Below are positions 35,501 through 50,200 of a DNA stretch of 64,000 nt, piece by piece. Source of the DNA: Dillenia suffruticosa (lineage: Eukaryota; Streptophyta; Magnoliopsida; Dilleniales; Dilleniaceae); the NCBI GenBank assembly GCA_033439265.1, contig JAVTVX010000030.1:7699774-7763773 (forward strand), read 5' to 3'. A program made the translations under genes and the position numbers. Positions within the stretch are counted from its first letter, which is position 1, and each line of letters opens with the position of its first letter. The notes below the pieces were generated by a model. The model saw only the letters and a program-made list of their open reading frames with translations, searched no databases and had not been told where the DNA came from.

Positions 35501-38500
35501 TCTCCTCTCCTCTCCTCTCTCTCGTCTCCTCTGTTGCCAGCAACAGCAAACCCCAATCTTCTCTCTCCTCTCCTCTCTTCTCTATCTTGGGAAATTTGGA
35601 CTACGCTGAGAAGGTTTTTAATTTTATCAGAAACCCACTTTAGTTATCTATAATGTGATGATTAAAAGTTATACTAAAAATGGGTTTTTTCAAGAATGCT
35701 ATTTAATTGTTTGATAAATTCAGAGTTGAGGGTGTGTGGCCAGATAATTTCACATATCCTTTTGTTTTTAAGGCTGTTGACCGCTTGGGAAAGGTTTCTG
35801 AGGTTATGTAGATTCATGGGTTTGCCGTGAAAAGTGGGGTTGTGTTTGATTGTTATGTATGCAACTCAATCATGGATGCTGATATTGAATTGGGTCTTGT
35901 TGGGAAGATGTAATGAAGTTCAGACAGATGGGAAGATGTAATGAAGCTCAGGAGGAACATGAGAGCACTTGGAGTCAAAAAATTCCCTAGTTGCAGTTTT
36001 GTTGAAGTTATGAATTTCTGGTAGGAGATACATCTCATCCAGAGATGACAGAAATTTCTTCTATGTTGAATAGATTGGCTAAACCATTGTTGGGTTTAAA
36101 AGAAAATGAATTGGTGAATGAAGATCCTGTTAAAATGGTTTTTTAATGAGTTAACCTTCGAATCATAAGTTCATGACTTCACACTACAGCCTATCAAGAC
36201 ATACAGGTGCTCGAATAATGCAGAATCACAGAGGAAATAGAGAAAAGATCTAAGAAAAGGGCAAGTTTAGGTGAAGCAAATTTCATGATTTTTAGCTTCC
36301 TATTTTTTAGCAAACCCCAATCTTCTCTCGCCTCTCCTCTTCTCTTATCTACCTTCTCTCTCTATCCTCTCCTCTCCTCTCTCACCTGCAACAGTATTTC
36401 ATTTCCTTTCACTTTTAGCCAATGAGGGAGAAAAACTCCAAAGACAACAAAAAACTCAAATTGCATTTCTTCCCTCCGCCTCTGTCTCTCTAAATTGAAC
36501 CGAACTTCTCTCTCTCACTCTCTCTCTCAAAATCTTCCAAAATCACAAAATGATATTTTAGGATTCTATTTTTTTTTTCCTTGTTCTCTCATATGGGTCT
36601 TCAATCTGATGTTTTTGTGGGTGATGAAGTGAAATCCCATGAACTGAAGAAATTGGAACCTGGTAACTCTTCTAGCGCTTTTCGAATCAATTGTAGAGCC
36701 AAAAAATAAGGGGGTCTAGCATTGATTTTGTTGGTGTGAAACATTGGATTAGAATCAGAAGAAAATTTGGGAAAATTTTTGTGGGGTTTATGATTTTCTT
36801 CTCCATTGTGTGAAAGCAGAGGAAGATGAAGATGAAGATGAAGATGAAGATGAAGATGAATGGCGTACAGTGAGTGTAAAGGTTGTTGTTTGTGAGAGCG
36901 AGTGAGAGTTGACTGAGCAAACGGAAATGAAGATGAATGGAAAGAGAGAGAGAGAGTTGATTTTTTTTGGGGGGGGGAGTACGTAGGTTGAAGATGAATG
37001 TGGAAGGAGAGAGAGAGAGAGAGTGAGTGAGGGGTACAATGGACATTTTATGTGTCTCCATTACTTCTCCGTTATTTCTTCACAATTCTGTCCGCTTGCC
37101 ACATTTTCTAAAACCACAAGGGAATAAGTAGATATTTTTGAACTATAGGAGTAGTATGTGATTTTCGGTCAAACCACATGGAGACGAAGTGTAATTTACG
37201 CTTTAAGATAATTTTCACTTTTTTTCCCATTTTACCACACATATCCTAATTGTCAAATGGATGCGCTTAAAAGTACTACTTTTTTTGGGTTGAAAAAGAA
37301 ACATTATTAGGAAAAATAAAATTGTACAAATACCACAAGGATAAAAAATCCTTGGAAAAAATGAAAAGGCAAACAAAGCAAAACAAGAATCAAGATTAGC
37401 GATTCCCTGATTCCAAACCCTCAAGATTGCCTTTCTCCAACCACCTACACCTTACTTGAGTTGCCCCAATATGAATCTAAAAAGACTCTTTACCTCCCCT
37501 CAACCTATTTATTCTTTTTTCTCCTGGTAACATAGACCAAAAGTCCGGCTTGGCTTCTATGGAGAGAACATTAGGTTAAGACAATCTCAAATCTAATTAG
37601 TCCATAAGAGATTGTTCTTGGCTTCCCCTATCATTTTAGGCATTCTTCTGAAATTCGTTTTGCAAGAGTGTATTAGCTAATTGAACCTCTTCAAGAAAGC
37701 CCTCAGCATCTGGTTCACTTGTGATATCATTCCCAAGTTCCATAATTGCTTCCAAAAGTATGCTATTTTTGGACATCGTAAATCACTCTCCGGGTCACTA
37801 TCCAAACCAAGCCTGAAAAACCTCTCAAACTTATGCTTTGCCCCTACAATCGGATTCACCAACACATTTTTTGATTCAATGGTTGACTATGAAGTAGGCA
37901 ATGATCAGCCCTTTCAGGAAACCTGATATTTTCAATAGATTCTATCCTGGCTATTGCCACCATAGATTCTATCCTGGTCAACTTGATATTTCTGATTGAT
38001 GTTGGTTGTGTTTTTGGCGTGTTCTGCCCTTACATGGTACTTGCTCCCTTGCTTTCTCCTGGCTCTCTCTGCTCTAATGCCTCTCATTTGGCTACCTTTA
38101 TAAAGGTTGCGTAAAGTTGGTAGTGATCTCCCAATTTTATTTTTTTATTATTTATTTGATGGAAAAAGAAATTTATATTAGAAGTGAATAGGAATGTACA
38201 AGGACTCGAAAAAATTTATAATCCTCAAGAATCAATTAAAACTAAATTACAAAAAAAAGACCCAAACACTAGTGAAGTATTGCCCTGCAATCCCTATTCG
38301 TATCTTCTAAACTATAATTATTGTGAACCATAGAGGCATGATTCCCCCCCCCCCCCAAAAAAAAAATCCAGAAAACAATCTTATTCCAAAGAAGAGAGGA
38401 GTCAATAATTTTATTTTATTCTTTTTTTAAATTCTTGCATCTTGTTCTCTCCAAATACATGAAGGAATAACTGAAAATGCATATTTCCAAAGTCATCGAG

Positions 38501-41500
38501 TATTCTTCTTCCCTCCAAAATCCCTAAATTATGTGAGAAACAAAATGGGGAGATTCTTGTGACTAACCCATGTTATTGCGAAAAGCAAATTAGTGGTTTC
38601 ACATCTCCCGTGCAGCAAAACAATGTAGAAATAAGTGCTCTTTACACTCGGAACAATTTAAACACGAGACAAACAACATGATAGATAGTTTTATTAGTTA
38701 TCATCTTTTGAAATAAATCATTAGTATTAATCTTATTAAGCACCATATGCCAAATAAAAGCTTTAATCTAAGTAGGAACTTTCAAATAGCCTGTGTCCTG
38801 GGGAAGACTAGTCAAGATGATGATACAAAGATTTACAAGTAAAAGCACCTGTAGTATCAATTTTTCTAAATTATAGTATCCAAGATATTGTGAGAAGGTT
38901 CATTTTTCGTAAGAGGCAAATTATAAGAGAAAACTCAACAGTTTTTCTATCGTTAAGATTTCTAATAAAATGAAAATCCCAAGAAATTGAAATGCTTTCC
39001 TATCAAAGATAAAAACCTTTGATAGGAGCGAAATCTAGCCCAGATAGCCTATAGATAGGAGGACAAGAAGTGGACAAGGATGAATGTCTAATCCATGGAT
39101 CCTTCTAAAAAAGGACACGTCATTGCAATAACACACTCTCACTTGAGCGCTGGCACATTCTAACAGAGACCATACTTTTTATAACCTTATGCCACAAAAC
39201 ATTTGGTTCTAAGAGATCTACATGATCATTTACTTCCATAGAATTGTTTTTGGATACCATATTACCAAGACTCAGTCCACCTTGAACCTAGGTTCTGACA
39301 TCTGATCCCAGCTCAGCAAATGTTCTCCATTCACCAACCCACTACCGACCAAAGAAAATCTCCCATCAACTTCTCTATCTTACGTGCTAATCCCATAAGA
39401 ATTCTAAAAAAGGAGAGAAAGTATAAGAGAATATTAGACAAACATGCAACAATAAGAGTAATGTGCTCCCCTAAGAAAAGCTCTCTTCCACGCATCTAAT
39501 TTTCAACAAACTCCTGGGGGCTCCTCTAAATAGGAGATAGGTGAATCGCTCTTTGCACAATTCATAATCCCTCCTAGATGATCATGAATACCACTAGACA
39601 CATTGATGCCAAGAATTTCACCATTAGATCTTAAACCCAAAGATTTTGTTGAAGATACTAAGTAATCATATCCCCGAAAAAGAATTGCATCATTAGCAAA
39701 CTGAAGATGGGAGGAAAAAAATCTTATCAACTCCCACTGTAAGACCAAAGAAAACGTTGGCGCAAGCCTCTCTCTCTCTCTCAACTAAACTACTCAGACG
39801 ATCCACCACCACAGTGAAAAGAAAAGGTTGGAGGGTTACCCTATCTTAATGCCTGGGAAGCTAAGAACCAAGTTTTTGGTTCTCCATTGATGATGACTCA
39901 GGAACTAGTTGAACTCAAATACACTCAACTCCATTGAGTCCAAAGCACTTATTCTTCAACATGTAATCTAGGAAATGCAAACTTACCTTATCATAGGCTT
40001 TCTTGAAATTAAACTTCAAGACTACACCATGTCATACTTCTTAACATAATGGTACTGATACACCTCTACGTTAGGAAAACGAACATCACTTCAGTTGATA
40101 TCTCCAACTGCCAAGAATTTTTGGCATATGAATGCCATTGCCCACATGTTTGTAGGAAGTTCCCTGGTACTACGTGCAAGCAACCTGTTTGCTGCTGAAC
40201 ATTTTTGCCTCATGCCATCATGCCAGAAAGTAGTTTCCTTGTATCTGCTTGGTGATTGTTTAACTACCACTGCACCTCTGCAGCTAGCCCATGCCAATTG
40301 CAACATTTGAGGGGGGGGGAGAGGATACTGTTGCTCAAGCGGTGGACTTTGAGACCAGACACTTCATATGTGGTTAGACTGCTGCCACTGTATGATCCAA
40401 ATGTTGGTCAGATTTCAAACTTTTATTGCTGTTGTGCTCACAATTGCGAGCGGCTATAGCATTATTGGGTCATTGTCGCGGCTGTGGATGCCTCGCAGTA
40501 TGCCTCGATAACACAAACTTGTTGTGCATGACATCCAACAATGATTTTGCCATTCCTGTGCTATCATATTGGTCCTGCCCCCAGGATCCAGCTAGAAAGG
40601 GTGTTACATCAACAATTCTGATAATTTTCCAATGTATTTTGATTGATTAGTGAGAAAATCGACGGCTAACATAGTTTGCATTTTCTGGTGAATTGAGTGT
40701 TTCTACTATATGGGATTTGGGAATTTTAATATATTTTGGCTCGAATTGATATACAAAGTTTCTGCTGTGCTGATTTTGACTTTCTCACTGTGCTGGTTAA
40801 TATTTTCTTCTTATCTTTTTTATGCTTTCCTTTTGTATATCTATTGTTATTAATAAAAGTGAAACTTGGGTTTTGGTAGACCTAGGCTCTGAAGCTTAGA
40901 CACATATCTACAAAAATGATAGTGGTAGACTTTCATATTAGGGATGAAATTGGTGGTACACTGTAATTTGAATTTCTGGTAACTTCCCTTTTGCTTTCAA
41001 TTAAAACTATCTCCCTCTCTCTCTCTCTGTCTCTCCCCCCCCCACAATGAATTCGATGTTCTTTCCTAGCCCCTTTTCCTGTAAATAATTTTATTTGGAA
41101 GGATAAGGTTCCTGTTGAGGTTAAGATTTTACCGGGTCCATGGTACTTCAAAAAGATTAATAACAATGATTCTCTTCTGAAGAGATCTTTAAAACTGTCT
41201 TTCGTGATGTTTGTGTCATGTGCTATAATAATTCTGAAAATCGAGACCACCTATTTGTACATTGTTCAATTACTCAATAGAGGTGGAACCATCTATTTGC
41301 CATGGGTGACAATGTGTGCGTTTGTCCTAAAGGCCTCCTTGATTTGTTTCTTACGAAATTTGGAGGTTTTGGAGGGTAAAAAGATGCATGTTTGTTTTGT
41401 TGATGTGCACTGTTGGCTGTTGCCCAGTGCATTTGAGGAGAACAAAATGTCAGAATCTTTAGTTGTTGGACTATCAATTTTTTCTCCTTGGGATAAGACT

Positions 41501-44200
41501 TTTTTTTTTAATACCTACGCTTATTTATAGTTTAGAACAGTTGAGGAGTGACTCGAGAGTAACCATATGCTAGTTTTCTGTTCAACTTTTTATTCTTTTT
41601 TCTATCTTTGAAGATTTCTCGTCCTTGGATTTATTTGTCTATTTTACATTCTTTAATATGCTCAATTCTAGTACTTTTTCCATGTTTCTAATTTACACCT
41701 CTGACTTCAAAGACTCACTTTTTCATAACAACTACTGCTTTCAGATTTTTCTCGAAACTGTTCCTTAATCCCTTTGTAACTATTTTGTAAAATGAGTTGG
41801 ATCCAAATTCCCACAAGCAATTTTTTTTTTTTCTTTTAACTACAATGGTTGTGTCGCAAATTATGCTTATGGTAAAACACGGAAACTTTTCCCTAAAGCC
41901 ATTTGTAAGAAACCTTAAGAACATCAATGAATTTATTCGTAGAAAATCTTTATATTCTGCAGTGCAGTGCTTCTCATTGTCACTTTAAATTTGAGTTTCA
42001 CCAATTCCACATATCCAATATTCAAGATAAAATTTCTCTCTCCTCTAAAACTATTTTTGTTTATTCTTTGTCAGAAAAAATGCATTTCACTTTATAATGG
42101 TCTTATCAAATATTTAGGTATTCTTCAAACACCATTGATGATTACTTTCCCTTTGAAATCTCTAATTTTCTATTTTTGATCTGCATCTGAGGCATTTGTC
42201 ATCTTTCTCTGATATATATATTTTTTATGTATTTTCTAGATCATAGATTGAGAAACATCACATGCATGGGGTTTGGTTTGGGCATCTATAGATGAGAATA
42301 TGCATGCTTGTAATTTCCATTTACACATGAAATAAACTTCTCTTGTGGGAAATGCTTCGATATATTAATGCACGCAAAAGGATGGGATGTTTGTATCTCT
42401 CTGATATTTGTGTCCTTGTGCTTTAGTTTCTTTTCAGTTATGTAGTGCAACAAATATGTTATGTTGTGGCCATTCTATATAATTTATGAATTTCTCCATG
42501 GCATTTGGTTGCATTTGAGAAATATCATTTAGAATTGAATAATTCTTTTTCATAAACTTTGAATTGAATTTTAGGAAGTTGAAACAAGAAGTTGCTAGTT
42601 TGCATTTTGATGGGGTGACTGTTGGTTGTCGTTGGGAAGAATCTGCAAGAATTACGGTGTTGGTGAATTCAGTAGAGATGATCCATGCACATGACAAGAG
42701 AATCATACTGTTTGTGGGACGGGTAAGTGTGGTTAATGTCATTTTTTGTCATTCTCTTTTCATATTTAGTTTTTATAGAAGTGTTTGCAACACGATTGTA
42801 ATTATTTTCATTCTGAAACCTGTTGCTTAATCTTAATAATATGGCTGTACCCGGCCATATAGGGACATATGACCCGTGGGGGATGGTAGCCTTCGCGGAA
42901 AAAGCCCCAGGATGTCCCTTCATATATGATATTCAAGTTAAGTGATACTGAATGCTTTTAATGGATGTACTATTTAAAATTTTAATTCAAGTTTATATTT
43001 CTAAGCCAAATAATATAATTAATCAACCAATTCTAGAGTTTTATCTAGAGTTATCTAGACTCACAATGTCAATAACTGAAATCCAAAATTTCTAATATCA
43101 CACTATTTCATTGTCCATTAGAAAGCATACTCTAACAGATTTTAATATTACTGCAGTAATATAATTTTTTCTTACGGTCACACTTTTTTGGGTCACAGTA
43201 ACATCATGCTTTAATTAAGTCATCATCTTATTAACTGCTTTTCTTTATAGAATTTCAAAATTAGCTTTTACCTTGCTTATACTTTCAAATCTATGTACTT
43301 CTCTATAGTTGTTGTTGGTTTAACAGTAACAGACTAATTTTTTCTTTGTTTTCAAAAGGAAAAAAAAAGTTTGTTGTTTCATGTTTTGCTCAAATCCTTA
43401 TCAATTTGCAAAGAAAAAAGAAAAAAGATGTTGCATATTGCCCAAACAGATGGATTGACCTTTTCCATAGAGCATTGAATTTTTGGAATCATTGGTTATT
43501 AACATGTTGGATTGACCATGTCAACTGTATTATTGGCACCCAACCCCCATTTCTTTTCCCTTTGCCTGATATTTGTTTTGTAGAGTTTGGTGTATTGCCA
43601 TGAATATTTTCAAAGTAGTTGGCAACATCTTTTTTTCATCTTCCCACTGAATGTAAGAATTCTTCTTCTTCTCTGGCTGTCGTTGCAGGCCGCTTTTGAT
43701 GAAGATACTGTGAAAAATGTGCAGCCATCTGTAAGCCTTGAATTTACTCCTGTAAACAGAGATGATGAGTTGCATATAAAGGTAAATTCTTGACCATTAA
43801 GTATTTGCAATGCACGGTTTTTTTGTTTTATTTATTACTAAAATTTATAGGTATAAGGTTCCATTTACTTTCCGGAAAATAGTTTTCTAGAAAATACCTT
43901 TCTATTTTTCTAATTTTTATTTCTTAAAAATGGTTTGGTATATGAAAACTATATTCCTGTCATGGAGAAATCATGCCAAAGTTTTGGTAAATGACAAGGA
44001 AAATATAATTTAAGGTAAATGACTTAGGGTGTACATATTTCTAGGAAAAGGCATTACTACTGTGAAATATTTTTTCGGTAAAGATTGATTGAAAACTATT
44101 TTCTTTGGGGAATTATTTTTGGTTGAGGGTTTTTTTTGGGGGGGGAGAAACAAGTGATGTCTAAACAATGTCTTCTTCCTTTGATTTGTGCAACAGAATT

Positions 44201-44242
<42 letters not shown>

Positions 44243-47200
44243 CTAATCTGATTATTTGTTTATGTAGGTTGTGCTTCAACCAATCAATGCTACTTGTGAT
44301 CCAGGAATCATCTTGAGTTTCGCAGATTTCTATAATGTGTTGTCTTCATTCAAGTTTCATGATGATAGAGTAATATGTTTCGTCTCCATTTCTTTTGGTC
44401 ATAAGTCTTTGTAATTTATCTTCTAGTGTAGATTAATTTGCTTTTTCTTTATCAGTACTATTTTCAGTTTATGCATCCACTATGTTCTTGGTTGGTATTT
44501 TTTCGTTTTGACTATCATTTGTTTAAGGTGTAGAACATTGAGATGCTAATTCTTCTGAAACATACCATGCTTGATTGGATGAAATCAAGATAGTCTAAGA
44601 TTTGGATTTTCATTTTCCTTTTTTATATTCTTTTCTTTCCATTTCACTACTATAAAAAAATATTTAGGTTTTCAAAGATAAAAGAGTTGAGAATATTTCC
44701 GATTTCCATGAAATTGATGCTATCAGTACTATTGGGGCTGAGTTGGTTCTGTTAGATTATAAGGGTTTGAGTAGAGCCTCTTTGGGAATGAGGAGGGTGG
44801 AGGGTCTGTTAAGGACCATAAGTCAAGGATTTAACCTTAGGCTGGTATGCTCTGTAATGGCTATCACATACTGGAATCGGCTGTGACTGTGATGGGCCTT
44901 CCAATGTGACAATTGTGATATGTCTGTATTATGGCCATGACACACCCATTTAATGCCACAATTGACTGCAAAAGCATTGTATAAAAGCCTATCGTGAAGC
45001 AATAACTCAGTTCTTTACATTACACCCATTGTGCCGGAAGGTGTTTTTGTTACAACTGGGACTGGAACTTGCATTTATTCTATAAGTTGATTGCAAAAGA
45101 GAACACTGTTTTGTTTTGTATATATATTGTTCACAAGGCTTTTATTAGAAGATCTTGAATGCCCTAAAAGGCTTAATGTTACACTCCTTGTAAGGTATAA
45201 AAAATAGCAAGAGGGATAATTTTGCTTTGTTTCTCTTCTCCATATGACCCCATAATTCACTTTGCGCACTTTGAGCTGGCATCTGATGGATTTGAAGGAG
45301 AGAAACCACAAGTTTGCTTAAAAGACTGAGCAACTAAGCAACAAGTGATCTATGGACTCAACAGTCCTTTTGTTGAGGCAGCATTTACTACCTATAATAA
45401 AACCTCTTATTTTGAAGTTTACCTTTGGTAAAAAATCCTTCTGTAACAGCCTTCCACATCAAAAACAAACTTGGGGGGGCATGACAAATATCCAACCATG
45501 GAAGTCGTAATCTATGCTCATTTTGAAGCTATCTCAAAAGACAAATAATAATGGCAGAGCATACCGAGTGAACATGTAACAAGGTTCTTTTGTGCTGGGG
45601 GTGAATTCGTGGAAAAAGATGGTAATATTGCACAAACCTTAGCCAATTGGTAAAGTATCTTGCATCTTCAATGACTTATTCTGTTCAATTTTTAGAATCC
45701 TTGATTAAAGAACATATGATTGTCTACGCATTTCATACCGTCCGCACAGTGGGATTTATTGAGCATTATGGAGGTTGTTCATATACTTACATTTGATGCA
45801 GGGCTGATCTTGGTATATATTATTAGCGAACATTGTTATAGTGGGTAATGGTTATGGAGATATAATTTATGGCTAAATGTCTTGTGGCATAAGGTTATTT
45901 TTTTCTGGAGGTAAACCTTTTTAGACATAGTGTGACTACAAGAAAGTCTGGTCTTTTGCTGAAACGATAGGAAGTTAAGACTAGTGCAGATATTTCTCTC
46001 TTGCTTATGTGGAAATTTCCAACTATATGCTTCTTTCTTCCCTCTCGAATTCTTTTATGTGGATAATAAGTCGTGTTAAATTCTGGAATAATATTTGGTT
46101 AAGTAGAAATTCCCCCTTTTCCTTTTCCTTGGCTCTTTCACCATTGCTCTTAAAAGTGAGAACCTGGCCGTAACCAATAATTCCTTTTCTTGGTCAGACC
46201 CAGAAAATTGCCCCCCCCCCAAAAAAAAACCCAAAAACCGAGAACCAAGGAGTGCAACCTCTGGCCACTCTAACCTGGTGCTTGGATTTCAGGAATATAA
46301 AACCATAGTGGTCCAGTTTGGTTGTAATTTACCCAAAAAAAAAAATATGGGCAAAATGGCTGAATTTGATCCTTATTTTGTGATGTGATGATTTTCGGGT
46401 TGAACCTGATTATCGTCATGGTCTTTTTCTTTAATTTTACAAAGCAGGGTGCTTTCTTGTCTGTTATTAGTTGAGCCTACTTCACTTTCCTTTTTAATAT
46501 AGAGAAAGTTATAATTTACATTTTTTGTTTTGCTTGGCAACAGTAAGGGTCAAGAGTTTTACCATGACATGACAGGCAAGGGTTTTGTAATACTCAAATA
46601 ACTATTTGTGCCAGAAGTCTTATAATTTTTCTTTTTTGTTATTATTATTTTTTTTGGGGGGGGGGACAATGCGAGGGAGACAAGTCTCAAATCCCCCTCA
46701 TTTATAATAGATAATGATTTTGAGTCACTTCGGTGACTATTTGAGCCAAAGCTTTTGGTCCCTTTTCTCTTCTTTTTTTATGTTACTTCGAATATCAATT
46801 GGTAACAAGTTTATCTTGTGGATAATGATTGTCATGATTTTCTTTAATCGAGAAGGAAGAATATGAAGACATGGGATGATGCAATCCAAAGCATAATCCT
46901 AATTTAAAAAATGTGTTGATTGATGACGATGTTCATATTTTAATTATATGTATATATTTAGATTAAATTATTTACATTTATTTATGCTCACAGTCATTTT
47001 TAACAATGGTTTGGGTGATAGCTCGCAACCTTTTTCTTTTGACTAGCATGATGTCTATGCAGCACGTACTTTTTATTCTGGGTGACACCGTTTGCACTTA
47101 TGTCTGGTGCCATTACTGTTTGTCTCATTATCCAATGATTTTGCTTTCTTGAAGGTCCTTTTGTCATTAAATGGGTTTGATGATGTAAAAGCTCGTCTGT

Positions 47201-50200
47201 TGGCAAAAGCAGAGTAAGATTCAAACTTCTGCCTGAACTGTATATATAGTTTGTAGACTTCGTAAAAAAAAAAAACAGAAAAAGTGAAAGATAAATTTAA
47301 TGTAGTTGTACATACATATACATGTGTAGTATATATAATATCCTAATTACCTGCGCACTGCAGATACATCTTATCAAACCGTAAGAGGATCACCTGGGAT
47401 GTTAATTTTATGGATATTGTTGTTAGCATTGTATCAAACAAGGGGGATTTGGAGTGTAGTATGGTAAGTATTTTTTTAAAAATTTTTTTCTAAATCGCTG
47501 GCTAAATTAGAAAAGTTAGTTGGAGAACAAATATTGTACCAGTCTGTATGCAATATTGTTATTAACGTCATTATCCTGTTTGCAATGTTTCCCACTGTTA
47601 TACATGTATTTGTTATGCTGTATCTCATGTTTTGTTAATTTTTTGTCTCTTTGGTTGATTTAAATTGAATGCACAATTTGATTACTTTGTTGACTTTGGA
47701 TATGTCATGCAACGTCATTTTTTTTGGGGGTGGTTCCTTTGGACACTAGCATGAAAATATATGATGATGAAAAAGTCATACTGCACTGTGGTACTGGAAT
47801 TCTCCATGTTATATGTTCACCCAATTTCATATGATTTCCTCTCCTTGGAGTGGGAGCTTATTTTTCGCTTAAAACCTAGCAGTAATCCAGATCTTTCTTT
47901 TTTTTTTTTTTTTTTTTTTTTTTTCATTATCCTGGTGAGATACTTTTCCAAAGCATGCTTGTGGTATCTTTGAGTAATTAGTCTCCTGTCTTATTGTTTT
48001 AGATATGGCTACAATATTTTGTAATGTGGGAAAGATTTGTCCTTTTGGACAACTGTGTTGAAAATAGATTTGTGGTATTTCTCATGCATCATTGTTGATG
48101 TTGGAGACTAGCAGTGAAGCTGGTGGTATCACTAAGCTGCAGCTTCAAAACTAGGAAATTGCCTAGCAATATCTTCCTCCTCCTTAATGGTTGGAATACA
48201 TATTCGGAGAGAAGAAATTCTAAGAATGAGTACTGGGTTTCCTATTGTGTTAAGATTTTGAGTCGTTTTTGGGCTTTTTAAATGGATTAGATACAGCTCT
48301 ATCATGAGAACCCGACCATGGTACACCAGGATTTATGTAGGTTCCCTTTTATGATAGAAATGTAAGTTTTATTTCTTTGTCCTTTGCAACTCTACTTAAT
48401 GCAACTAAGCCTATGTTTAAAACTATTTGGGTTCAGACATTTTTTGGGGAAAATAGTTGCATGTCTTAATTTAGCAGTTACCCTGATCATTCTGGTACTA
48501 GGATTCTGACTCCTAACGCCATTTGTCTTTCCTCAAGCAGTTCCCCTTTTATGCTCATCTCATCCAAAACTCTGATGACTAGATACTTTCTCTTACTAAA
48601 TTCATAAGGATTGTCAAGATGCCCCTTAAAATTAAAGATTTTGTTTGGATTTCTCTTTTGTGCTTAAGAGGATTAAGACACTGATGGCTTGTCGCAGATC
48701 AGGAGATCAAACTGAGGTTTATTGCCTTATATCTGTGTCATGTGTTATGACCATGTTAAATGAGTAGGCATATTCTTTTTTACATTGTTTGGTGCTTTGA
48801 TACATGCAGAATAGGTTGCTTGATGGTTCCATGTTCTGTTGTGAGCTTCGTGCTCATGAATTTTAATTGCTTTGGGGGTAGCATGGATTCCAAAATCCAC
48901 AGCTATGGTATATTTGGTTAGATTGAAATGCACTGATTTGTCAAATATTAAAGTCTTCAAATTGATTTGTTCTGGTATAGGATTACTTTTGTCTTTTCTT
49001 ATTGCCTTGGCTGAGGTGTGTTTCAGGGTTTCTCTTTGAATGATGTCCTAAGGAATCCGTTAACTGAAAAAAGAGACTTCCTGCTGATGCAGCCTACCTC
49101 CTTTATTCAATATTGGGACCAGCTCTAGTTATATTTATAAATAGAACATGCATTTCATAGGTGGATTTGTTTTCTTTAATGGGAAAAAAGAACTAGATGT
49201 CTGTCATATTTGAGAGGAGTGGTACAAGAAAGGGAATTTGGAATCCTCTTTTGAAGAGAAAGGATAGAAAAGGCACCAAATAAGAAAATGCTAAAAAGAG
49301 TAGAACTCTTCAATTCCCTTCTCCTATCGTCCAAACTATATGTCTTGAGTCCTCATTATGGTAAAAGACCATAAGGAAGAACTAAAAACAGATCTATCCC
49401 ATTATGCAGGGCTAGGATTTTTTTTAATCTAAAATTAATTATATTAAGAAAGCACAAAAGAATTCCAAAGGCTCAAACAATGAAAATTCTTAGTGTCTGA
49501 AAAGTATATAGAAGCAAAAAACTAATGAAAGACTCCACCTAATTCCTCTTGAAGTTCTTGTAAACTATTATTCCTAAATAGCCCTAAAGCGTGAGTGCAC
49601 AGGGAACCATAGAAAACAAATCTTGTCCCAAAGAAAAGGAGGACCAATTGCCCAACTTTTGAAAATTCTAGCATCCTACTCATTCCAAATGTACCATGGA
49701 AGAGCCATGGTAGTACACTTCCAAGGCAAAGATGCACCCCTGCCTGCCAAAACCTTTAATCTTTGGTAATGGTAAGGCTTCAAGGACAATATGACAAATG
49801 ACAAAAAGGGATAAATAACATAGTTGCCTTATTGCTCTCAAGTCTCTAACCTTCATCACAACTAAATTATTCATGCCCAATACTATCAAAAGCAAACAAT
49901 CTGTTCCTCAGATCCTGGCATGTACAAAAAACCAATGTCTCTTGAGCCATCTTTGTCATGGCAAATAATGTAAATATTTGGAAGAAGAGCTTTTATAACC
50001 TTCATTCTCTGCAGCAGTTTATATATATATATATATATATATTAATTTCATTAATAATTGAAGACCGTATGGGAGCATGAAGTTTTTAAGGAACCTTTTT
50101 CTTAATGGAATTTGCTAGAGGGATTGAATGAGCATTTGGAAGCAAAATAAGACAATAAAGAAGGGATTCTCTTTGCGGGCTATGAGTAGAGAATATGGTT

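Larger units (their letters stand above)
35031..37202 (+). mobile_element. Non-autonomous Mutator-like element carrying PPR fragments (Pack-MULE candidate)
   Basis: The left end (about 35031-35155) and the reverse complement of the right end (about 37080-37202) align over about 110-120 bp. Shared blocks are GTAAATTACACTT, GTGGTTTGACCGAAAA, CATACTACTCCTAT, AAAAATAT and GACAGAA. Terminal inverted repeats of this length are typical of Mutator-like elements. No transposase is inside; instead there are pieces of a pentatricopeptide-repeat gene. Two CT-rich tracts (about 35275-35585 and 36310-36540) and a GATGAA microsatellite (about 36820-36860) are also present. The 9-bp target duplication expected for the class could not be settled because the outer ends are ambiguous by a few bases. 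Confidence 0.8.
34257..42574 (+). other. VPS13 intron 15 (8.3 kb), stacked insertions
   Basis: Holds a PPR-carrying Mutator-like element and two LINE remnants, listed separately. The stretches 37205-38145, 40100-41080 and 41700-42570 show no recognised gene. Exon 15 and 16 phases match exactly (AT|G), so no exon need be missing. Confidence 0.85.

Noticed and set aside
35223..35643. Ser/Pro/Leu-rich open frames on both strands
   Set aside because: They come from the CT-rich tract of the Mutator-like element; the same repeat gives frames on both strands.
36687..37061. Minus-strand frames of 83 and 124 codons with Ser or Phe/Ile runs
   Set aside because: Artefact of the GATGAA and GA-rich repeats near the right end of the Mutator-like element.
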